Source of the DNA: Liolophura sinensis
Lineage: Eukaryota; Mollusca; Polyplacophora; Chitonida; Chitonidae
Assembly (NCBI RefSeq): GCF_032854445.1
Contig: NC_088300.1
Location: forward strand, 28,193,608 to 28,257,607
Length of the DNA stretch: 64,000 nucleotides
Reading direction: 5' to 3'
Part shown: one piece after another, positions 48,201 to 60,200 of the stretch
How positions within the stretch are numbered: the first letter of the stretch is position 1
Layout of the letters: each line of letters opens with the position of its first letter
The notes under the pieces: generated by a model
What the model was told of the DNA's origin: nothing
The model's input: the letters and a program-made list of their open reading frames with translations, nothing else
The model's database searches: none
Translations under genes and position numbers: made by a program

Positions 48201-51200
48201 AAAACTCAATTCTGAAAAAGACACTTCTTGTGAATTATGTGAAGCGCAGGACATCTTCATCAGTTCTCTCTGATAGTTTTGACTATGTATTCATGCTTCC
48301 CACCTTTTAGACAATTATCCCAAAATATTCTCTGCTGCCCGTCGTACATGAACTTTCTTGTCTGTAAATGGGGAACATGCATTTGGAATGGTGTATGGGA
48401 ACTCCAAACCCATACATCAACATCACAATCTGATTACAGAGTATACTACCACATTGCTTTACTCTCTGTTTCATATATTCACAATCTGTGTACAGATAGA
48501 GGGCTCTAACAATTTACAAGCTATATCTTTTCTTTGTTTCAAAAGCACCAGGTTTTATCTCATTTGAAGGAAAAATATGTACAGAGAGTTTTCATACATA
48601 TGTACTGATTTTCATAATAAGGTTTGACTGAGGTGTGGACATGAGCTTTTATTTGGAATTATGAAACAAGACATTTCACTGGTCATGTCATTTTCATTGA
48701 GCCAATCACAGGTCACATTAAATAATATTCTACGCTCACTGATGCAAGCAACCATTTTCACGTTAGTTACCGATGTCGATGGTCAGTTACTTTCTGTTTA
48801 AACTGGAATAAAGATCCAACGGATTTTCTTGTAATTAAACAATCAATAGGCGATCGACCTGTTAGAATGGATGTATGGGATATTTTCAATCTGATATTTC
48901 AGAATCTGAAAAACATAGAAATTAACATTACTTTGTCTTATTAATTCTGTAGGGTAGTTAGATATTTCAACAAAATCAATATGGCTCTATTACAGGGCAG
49001 TTAGATCTAAAAAAAAATCAATATTTCTTATAGGGTTGTTAACATTTTGACGCCTATGAACCCGTCATGGCCACCTTCCACAGAAAATTGCATACCTGGC
49101 CCCTCGCCACTGGAGGTACCCACTGTCGTCAATGATATGGCTCCACTACTTGGTTTGGTCGAGATTTTTTCATAAACTGTGATTTCTTCTTCAAGGACGG
49201 CGCCACATTTAAGTTTTGAATGAGCCCAGGCCTCTAGTTGTGGGTTGTAGCACATCAGCAGTATATACAGAATGTAGAGCAGTATAAGTGCCAGGGCCTC
49301 ATACCTGGGGGATCAAGATATCACATGTTTGTGTCACTCGAAAAAATTTCCTTTCACCAAATTCATTTTTTATTGCCACAACAAACCTACAATCTCAAAA
49401 GCACCCTGCACTTTCTACATCCTCATCAAAGATAATGCTATCAAAATTAATATTTATTTATTTATTTGATTGGTGTTTTATGCCATATTTATGGAATATT
49501 GCACTACAACGCAGGCCAGCATTATGGTGGGAGGAAACCCACAACCGTTCGCAGGCTGCTGTCAGACCTTCTCACGTACAGCCGGACAGGAAGCCAGCAT
49601 GAGCTGGACTTGAACTCACAGCATCAAAATTAATAGTATGTGCATATATATACTTATGCATATGTACTTAACAATTTTTCAGTGATATGATGATGAGGAA
49701 TCATTAGATGTGCGTAGTCAAAAAAACAGTGTATATTCTCTAGGAGTCCCATATGTTCACATGTTTATTTTTTACAGCATATGATTGAATATAGATAATA
49801 AAACTAATAAAATTTGCTCCAGCAACAAGATACTTTGGGGTGAAGAGTAATTTCATCATTACAGTTGTACAGAGTACAACATCAGTAATCAACTGAGAAC
49901 CTACCTGTTTTGAAATGAAGTAACGTTCAGAACATTATTTAAACATGATATCAAGCTAGTGGGCATCATCAATAGTTAAGCAGTCTGTTACTGAAATCAA
50001 TACATGTGTGTCAACATCAGCCTGTCAAATCCATCAAAGTCTGTGTCACTCACCAGCACACCGTCTCGTCCAATATGATCAACACAAGGGAGATAACACT
50101 GAGAGCATAGAAAGCACAATCTCTCACCAAAGGCCACCAGTTTAAATGGAGAACCTGGGAAGTCAATAAATGATTTTCAAATACGCGAGCAATAATACTG
50201 GCATATTTCTATTGGTAAAATATAGGTGATTCCTATTAAGATGCATCACAGAAATTATCAACTTTATTATACATGTATCTACCTATTAAAACAATTTGTC
50301 AAGTTTAGTTTAGTTTAAGCACTGCTTTACTCCCATGGACCTGCAGAGCCAACTTACAGAAAGTATAATACAACAATCAACAACATGTTTAAGTACAATA
50401 CAAAACAATCTACCTTGTAAATATGTGCAGTGTACTGTCTGGTGTTTAAATTACATGTAGTATACAATGACATAATTTATGGGCACGATGTAACGGTGCA
50501 TGTAGATAAATCTTACAAACTCTGAGCAGCCACCAACATTGTTCATAGTCAACTTTGAAACAAGGATAGTCAGCAATAGCTGAAAATATTTAGTTGGAAT
50601 ACACACTGTATGGGTAAATATCTCCTGCAAATATGTCAAACTTTATATAAATATCTACACAATACCTCACTTGAAAAAATAAATAAATATAAAAATGAAG
50701 TACTTGCACTGGTTTTAGAATCTAAACCTTGTGTAGGTATTAAATACAATGGCATATCCTGAAAACATACAAACTCCCTCCGTTTGTCTCCGGAGAGGCG
50801 CAGACAAAAAGCCTATCTCTGTATGACATCTACAGGACGAACCCAGCTATTATATGTGTAACAACATTCTTCCTTACATAACATGTACATGTAACTAGTC
50901 TAATGGTCATGCCAAAACATATCAAACCAGGTGTGCAGAAAAAGTGGTATCAAAAACCACTTAAACACAAAAACATTATTGCTTGAGAGAAAAATGAGAA
51001 AATTTTCCAGCTAGTGTACCAGGTAACTGGAGTTTGGAAACAATTTTTTTTTCTCTTCCTTCCTTTTCAACTATGCCCTTGTATGCAAACTTACCATACC
51101 AGCAAAGAGAGCGCAGACACCAATAACAAATGTCACATTGTACACCGCTGAACCAACAACTGTTCCCAAACCTATATCATCCTGAGAAAGAAAAAAAACA

Positions 51201-54200
51201 TAACATTGTCAACTTTTAAGGGAGTTTTCAAAAACTTTTAATATCACAGTATATCCTGATATTTCATACAAACAAAGTCTATGCAACATCACAAGGCCTA
51301 ACTACTGTAAAACAGCTGAGCAAGGTGTAGCACATGAGACAGAACAATTATAACACGGCTGAGTTATTACTACGTAATCAGATGTACAAGTGTTGATATG
51401 TTACTTCTGAAATTACTAATTTTTTCCTCGGGATACATGTAAGTACACATATCATTTATACTATTACATATCAAAGAAATCATTTGTTTTTATACTTAAA
51501 GATGTTACAAATACATCTAAAGAAGACCGGAAATTCACCATGTTTAACTTTGCCACTGGAGGAAAATTTTGAATGAGAACATACTGGGCATAGAAGAAAG
51601 ATGGAATGCACAGGTAAAAATGAATACTTAGGACTGATATGTGTAACTTTATCTATTTATATGTTTTGGTATTAAACACTTAAAAGGCGTTTTCCTGACA
51701 GGCAAATTTTAGAGATCATTGCATGGTATCAGAGTCCTAATACAATTATGCATGTATAACACCTATTATGATTTTAACAAACATTTCTATCTAAAATCCA
51801 GTGTATGATGTGAAGATACAAAATGCATGTTGACACTAATATCATTTATTCTTTGACTGCTTAAAACTATGGCAATGGCATTAAAAATTCGCCTGAAAGA
51901 AGTGCACTTTTCCAAAATATATTACTTTTTGTGCTGAAACTATTTTGCCACTAGGACATCCTCATGAAAACAAACCAAAACACATCTCTATATGGTCAAC
52001 TGAACTCATTCAGAATAAGTCACACAGTCACTGACGAAATTTTAGACCATATACAAGTATATACGAGTCTATGCAGTACCAGGTATTAATTATCTCCCGT
52101 CTCAATGGCTACGATGAACAGCTTCACAGATGCTGACCAAATCTGATATAAGTCATCATGTAAAACGAGAAATTAAAACTGATACACTAAAAGCAAATGA
52201 ACACATGCAAAATAAAAATCAACAATTCTGAAAAATATCTCCAAACTTTCTTTTAATACAGTTTAAATAATCTCCTTTGTGAATTTAATTTTACATGTAA
52301 ACTACAAATGTAAATGCCATGCCCGCACCAGTATATTGTGCGTACATGCCCCAGCACTAACAGATTTGCCCTAATTCGTACCATTTCTATTTTATCTTTT
52401 AAATATTGTCTATTTCCTGTACTTTAATGAAAATGTGGTTCTACAAGCTGCCATTTAATTATACATGTAAAAATGTAGCTCCACTTGGCAATGACAATCA
52501 CATGCACTGGGCACTAATGTGACACCTTACTCTTGGTGTGGGCTTAACATTTAAATCCAACACAAAAGCTCACTCTTCATATGCAAATAAGTCAATAGTG
52601 CAAAAACAAATTTAATATGTGCACCACCTGTACGTGTATCTTTATGTTTTACAACGTACTTCCGGGTGTTCCTTTCCTAGAGAGGCCATAAACTGATCTC
52701 TCACTATGGAGGATTTTAGTCTACACAAGTGGTTTTGATACTGTGCACATGACCGTTAAGAGAAGAAAATTTAAATATCAAACAAATACCATTGAAAAGA
52801 GTATGCATTTCCTCGCAGGTGCATGCCATAAATAAATTGTAATATGTACCTCAAGTTGATAAATTATAACTAAGGTCAGCGCCAAAATCTGCTAATCCCT
52901 TTCGCCTAAGAACTAGCCCTGAAGTCTTCTGTGTTAGCAGAATTGACGTAGAAAACCGCCGAAGTGCAGTTTGTAGATTTCCAGAGGAACTCTTCTTCCC
53001 AGAAGATAGTGAACAGTACAGTTCGTTTCCCACTTGACGATCAGGAAACTGGAATATTGGATGAAGGTTCCGAGTATACATGAACAAGCTCGCAGTTTTA
53101 ACGGCTCTCAATGGCTGAGAGGCAACACATACCCAGCATAAATTATAGGGTGTTACAGATAGAGGACGTGATGGACAGCCATTTATGCCAGCTTTGCCGT
53201 TTTCAGGCTTTACGTGTATGGTGAGGAAAAAATCGCAAAATTATGCTGCAGGCACCACCAGATAGACAAAAAAATGTGCTCCTTTCAGCCTACATTGTCA
53301 TTTTTAAAAGTTTTCTTCTCCTATAAGATCTGTAGTATCACTGAGTGGCAATATATTCTGCTGGTTCAGCTGGCATCAGTAATTCTAGTTAAAAGCTACA
53401 AAAAAAAATTGAAACAAAAACTGAAGCCTCCTGTACAATGTTTCCATAACAGTTTAGCTTTAACCATGGAAGTTATCTGTCTTCGAGTTCCACAAAATGT
53501 AATTATTTTATCTCACAAGAATATTTATGTGACTGTTGTCTAATATCATACTCAAGAATGTTTCACTTATACAATGGCAGTTAATTTTGGAAGGAGAAAA
53601 TTGGGTGTTAACCTTTCAGGTGTTAACCTTTTGCAAATTAGTGAGGATGTTTCCCATGGGTACTCAGCGTATGGCCACACAGTGAAAAACAAGCCTCTTC
53701 AGTGAATGTTGAAACAGTCACATGAGTTTCAGTAGCCTCTTTATTAATCTCACCAAGACCCCACAAACACTAAGATCGAGTGAATCTACAAAATTCCCTG
53801 TCAAAGGTTAGGTTTGAACCCCCGCCTCGTGTATTCTGTAATGATATGAAGGCCAGCACCATAGCCACTTAGCTGCAAGATCACCCAAACAAATCTTCTT
53901 TATCTAGGATAAAAATATCACCATGGTCACGGCCATGGGAGGAAAACAGATTAATATAAAGACCTTTGCAGTTCACATCATATCAAACCAGTCACAACTA
54001 CAAACATACAGAGCGAAATGTCATCCACATTATAAAATATCATCCAGAACTGATTGCTTACAAAGATTTCTCACAGTAAAAATATACATGGTTGAGTATA
54101 TGATGGCTACTTCACTGGCAAAAGGGTAAACCGAACTCAGTTAAAAGGTCAGACTAATAAATTAATTTCTGAGAGTGTGGTCTCATTTCAGACACACACA

Positions 54201-57200
54201 GCAGATGTGTCTCCATGTATAGGATTCCCTCACGCTACATGAACAGGAATAGTGAATGCACAGCTTGCTGCCAATAACCTTAGAGATCAATTAATCCAGA
54301 ACTGGTTCGTGTCCAGACAGACACAGATAACATACGCCGTTTGACAACTGTTGCCAGGATGCACGTCAATATTTCTCAAAAGATCAAGTGCACATTATTT
54401 CATCCACAGGAATAGTGTTGTGTTAAAACCTGCAGGCCTTTTCCCATCTGATGACACATGGGCTTTCACCACAGAGCATTTAACTTCATGTACAGTAATT
54501 CTTCAACCTTTTCACGTGTTTCCAAATTGTTTATTCAAGCATACTATGAAAACATTATTCTCTGTTGACTGATAAAATTATACCTTTTGTCAAACCCTGA
54601 AACTGGTCAATCCAACCAATGTCATTTTTTTTATGGAACTAGTAAATGTAATGTTTTTCTAACATGGCATTAATATTGTGTCTATGGACATTTAACATGA
54701 AAATACACACTCTTCTTTTATTCATTTCAAATTGTGTGTCAGACTAGGTGCTGGACCAGCCTTCTCACTTACCAACAGCCAGCGGGCAGAATAATGACTT
54801 CCACACTGCTACATCAGGCCACACCAATTAAAATTTGCGTTTTACAAGCAGAACAAATCTATCTGCCTATTGTCAAAAGAGATTATAAAAACAAAACTGA
54901 AAAATCATCCAATTTGTGGAAAATGTGGACTGCCCCAGCAACTGTCCCTGTTAAAACATATTTACCTGACTAGAAAGCCTTGACAACCAGGAAAATCGTA
55001 AAAAGCATATGTGGCAAAAAAAATGAGGCAAACTAAAAAGATGGATTTTCAATTTTATTTTCATTCCATTTTTGGGTATTTTGTGTTAGCTCGCTTGTAA
55101 AACACAAAATAAAATTGGTGTCGCCTAATACAGAGATTGATTTTCAGTGTGATACAGAAGAAAAAACTGTACGTATGTGCATATAAATGCATTCAACTTC
55201 ATACATCGGCTCCATGTGTTATTCCAACTGTAATAACCTAAAGAAGTGGACAGATACAAACAAAAAAAACACGGGAAAAAACTCTACCTCAATCTCCTCC
55301 ATGACAACAATCTGAATATTACAGTATGTGATATGTTGAAGCAGCACGTGGCAACTCTAGCTGCATATACATCAATTTAATCACCTTTATAATAGCTGGA
55401 GATGGATCTCAGCTAGATCTAGCAAGGCCCAGCTTAATGTAACACACACAACGTTCGTTTCATGCAGTGTCATCTAATAATGAAGCACTGCATGCACATT
55501 TAGTTATGCCAAAATATTATTTTTAACAAAGCAATATTTTATTGTGCACTTTGCAATCATATGTATGTATTTATTTGACTGATACTGAATCTTTTCTTGT
55601 CTTCCATTTTTCTTTCAACGAAAGAAAATTTTTGGTCGTACATCGACTTGTTCATGTTGTGAAAGCAGCGAGTGGGTGGTGCCATTACACCTTGCTGGTG
55701 ATTTTCACTCAACTGTAAATGTAGTTCACATGAATTCTTAACTTACACAATGGCAGTCAGGTTAATACTGGTGGAGGAGTTTCAGTCACCCTACAGTGGG
55801 TGTGCATCGCTTTCCTGTGGTTATCAAAGCTACCTGCCGATCAGGACGCTGCTTGGTTTGAGTGAGCAAACAACCATTCTTGTTCTGTCTGATATGTTCA
55901 CCTGTACAAGGATATGGACAATTTTCAATTTAGGAAGTCTTCTCCGGACTTGAGGAATAGTTTGTAATTGACTCACCTGCGCAATAAACACTGCTATGAT
56001 GGCCGTGGCAAGTTCTGGGGCCGAACTGCCAGCTGCCATAAATGTCGCTCCAGCAACATCCGTCTGCAAATTCAGAACTGTTGGGAAAAAAAAAAAAAGA
56101 AAAAAATGATACAAATATGCAACAAATAATACAGTAAACCTGCATATACCAATTGTGCATTCCTCCCAATCTGTAATTTTAATATTTCCTGTGCCACTCC
56201 GCACACAACATGTATCCCCAAGAACTGTTCACTTATACAATAGCTGTCAGTTTTATGCTCATGCTGGGTTAAGGAATATAACAACTACTGTAAAGTGAAA
56301 AAAAAAAAAGAAAGAAAAAAAAAAAGGGTAAAACTGAACTAGTGTACTAGCAAACGAGAATAAGCGACAGGGGGAAACAAATCTGAAAACTCCTAAAACA
56401 GCATTGTCTCCTACCTACTTGAATAACAATATGAGCAATTTCAGTACCAACACAAGTGACCATGAATAATCATTCAGGAAGATTAACATCTAAATCCTGT
56501 GGCCGTGTTAAAGAAAAACTGATTACAGCCAGGCAAAACATTTCTGAATTACATATATTCTGATTTCCATCCCTGTTGACATGTACCATGCATTTCATTT
56601 TATTAATGTTTGTTTTTTAAATGCCTTATTTAATCATTACTTATATTATAAAAGGGCAACATTTAAATGCTTAATTGTAGAAATGATCGCAAGAATTCAC
56701 GCAATATATCCTCTCCTTGAATTTTCTTTCAAGAAACACATGCACTAATAAACTAATGCATAAAAAGAAATCAAGCTCTTTAGCCATGCAGCCGTATTTA
56801 AAAAGCACTTGACACAGGACAGGTGAAAGAGAATACTTATCAAAAAACATTTTGACATGTGTCAAACGATTACAAAAATACATTTTCTCATAATAGAGCA
56901 GAGTTGTACATGACACTACAGGAAACAGGACTTGCTGAAACCAGATTAGCAGTCAGTTGCTGTGGTGATATGAACTTATTGATTAGAAAACACTGGCTCG
57001 ATCAAAACACTGGCTCATAAGAACAAAACTCCATGACAGCTAGACAAATGAAAGAATCCATAAAAAAATGAAGCAAATTTTCAAAGAAATTCATTAAAGG
57101 AAACCCTGTCAGTGATAAGTACATGTATGCGCCAAAATAAACTGCTTATCACAGGCAGCATTTATAGCTTTAAAAGAAATGTAAATCGAGAAATTAGAAC

Positions 57201-60200
57201 TTATGCCCTAAAAGCAAACGAACACATGCAAAATAAAAATCAACAATTCTGAAAAATATCTCCACACTTTCTTTTAATACAGTTTAAATAATCTCCTTTG
57301 TGAATTTAATTTTACATGTAAACTACAAATGTAAATGCCATGCCCGCACCAGTATATTGTGCGTACATGCCCCAGCACTAACAGATTTGCCCTAATTCGT
57401 ACCATTTCTATTTTATCTTTTAAATATTGTCTATTTCCTGTACTTTAATGAAAATGTGGTTATACAAGCTGCCATTTAATTATATATGTAAAAATGTAGC
57501 TCCACTTGGCAATGACAATCACATGCACTGGGCACTAATGTGACACCTTACTCTTGGTGTGGGCTTAACATTTAAATCCAACACAAAAGCTCACTCTTCA
57601 TATGCAAATATGTCAATAGTGCAAAAACGAAGTTAATATATGCACCACCTGTACGTGTATCTTCATGTTTTACAACGTACTTCCGGGTGTTCCTTTCCTA
57701 GAGAGGCCATCAACTGATCTCTTAACTATGGAGGATTTTAGTCTACACAAGTGATTTTGATACTGTGCACATGAACATTAAAAGACAAACCAAAATTTTT
57801 TAGGTATGTGTAGACAGCATTTATAGCTTTAAAAGAAAAAAAAAACTCCACACGTCTTGATCCTATTCAATGATGAGGAGTGATCTTCATTATCCTCAAA
57901 TTCATATTTATTTACTTTACTTGAATTGATTGGTAGTTTAAGTCAAACTTTGAATTATTTTATTTGTAGAATGGCTGTGAGGCTTATGAGTGCATGCAAC
58001 AGAAATAGATTGGAAAACATCACTGAGTCCCATTTTTAAAATGCGCTAATACTGTAAATGACATACAATTTCATACCAAAAAGTGCAATTTTATAGGCAA
58101 AAATTAATGCAATAATTTAAAAAAACTACTTCTTGTGCTAAAACTTTTTTAAATCAGGATATGATCCCACACATACCTGAAAAAAACTTTTGAAGATCAA
58201 GAGAACTCGTAAAATCAGACAATATGAGCAAACAGTACTAGATGAAATTTTCCATCCTCTACAGTGCCTTTTCTCACACATACATCATAATGCCATACAT
58301 ATGCAGTTGATGCACCAAGAGATGAATTCAAACATCCAGCCTCATTGCTACAGGGTTAGTGCTCTCAAAATTCCCATTCTGGACTGCACAGCATTCAGTG
58401 AAAACTACACACTGACACAAATAAGACATATCACATCTGTTATTAAAGTAAGTTAGTACTATAAGTACAAACATGTTAACAGGTGTTTTATTCTCATAAA
58501 CACTGATGTAATATGGATTGCTATACCGTATATGGTAGCCATCTTAAATTACAGGATTTGTTTATCGATGGGAATCAGTTCTGAAATGCAAACACTGTAA
58601 ACGTATTTGCAAGCTTCCTTTTAGAAACATCACTCATAATAGTCATGTAAGATCTATGTCTTCTTAAAATCAATCAAAACTGCTGCCAGGCTAATAATTT
58701 TAACATTATCCATTATATACATCTTTTTGATATCAATTATCTTTTCAAAAAAAAACACTGATCTAATAATGTAAGAGTTTCAATGACTTGAGGGTTTCAG
58801 AATTTTCATTTGAAGATATCTTCCAAAATAAGAAAATAACTGACAGATCGCATTCATTCATAAATGTATGATATAATGTGACCCTGAGGACTTGTCTGTA
58901 ACACTGGTTACAATAGTAAATTCACTTACTATCACAGATAGCCTCTAGAGAAGGCACAAAATAATCATCACAGGCTATAGCCAGGGCAAGGAACATGTAG
59001 GCAGCGATCAGTATGTGTGTGACAAGGAAACCACTGCGGCGCTGTTCAGGGCTGAACAGATCTCTGGGGAACTGCTCGATCGCGGGAGGGGTGCAGTTTG
59101 GCAACACAGACTGCAGCCGGCGAGACTTTCCTGCAACAACACACACAAGAGATCATGTATTAATGTCGCACATGCATGTTTTAAATATAAAAAAAAAACC
59201 CTCAGTGCATGTGTAAGTACATGTAACAGATATGTAACATTCAGTAAGTTTCAAAATCTATTAGTAGGTCTCAAAATCATTCAGTAGGTTTCCAACAAAA
59301 TTATGAGCTTTTGTCTACCATGTTGTAATTGAATAAAGTGCGTGATAGAAAGTTTGATAGCTACTTATAGCCTGTGACATATGGCTTTACTCTCTGTGCT
59401 GAAAGTCTTTTATATTTTATATATTATCCAAGAAAGAAGACAGTGTTATACTGGATGTTCACTGTAAGCCACACATTACATAGCACAGTTTTCACTGAAT
59501 AATTATATGCCAACTAAGCCTCTGAATGCATAGAAATTACAAAATCTGAAGGTCTTCTTTTCTAAACATTTGAAAGTATGTACATGCAGATCTATCCAGA
59601 TGTAAACACAACTTAGAAATCTGGTGGACACTTATGACCATGTTATGCTGAAGCTTCACCCAGGTCCAGATGGAGATGTACAAATGGACACCTCTTTCCT
59701 TCACGGAATTAATCTTAAGTTCACCAATTTTCAGTTCCTTACTTGTCTCTATCATTCATCTCCTCTAATTACTTTTTGTGAAACTCTATTTTCAGACATC
59801 CATGTTATTGTAGATGTGATCAAAAATAGCTACCTAATATTTTCACATGATACAGCAGGGTTTTTTATGTTTAGAGATAAAAGTGTTTCTTTATAGAAAC
59901 TACTATGCATTCAAGGTGATTGGTTATAAAAATCAGTAAGGTCAGGAGTCTACCTGAGAATAAAATTAAAACAAGACAGTTTGTTTTTTGGGACGAAGAG
60001 TATGTGACAGGCAATTTCTGTTTACAAGAATGGGGAAATACACTGGGCTAATCTTCTACACAGTACACTACAATGTTAGCACTGCAGGGGAAACTGTCTG
60101 ACATTAACTTTGTCAATTCTGGGATTGGTAAATAAATCCAGGCTATCTGTGACCTTACATACACCATCCTGACAACCACAAATGTGTTAATCTATGTATG

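Noticed and set aside
56063-56066. Alternative acceptor for NCKX exon 3 at the inner CAG
   Set aside because: It breaks the reading frame with exon 2; the outer acceptor at 56077 restores it and adds the expected LNLQ residues.
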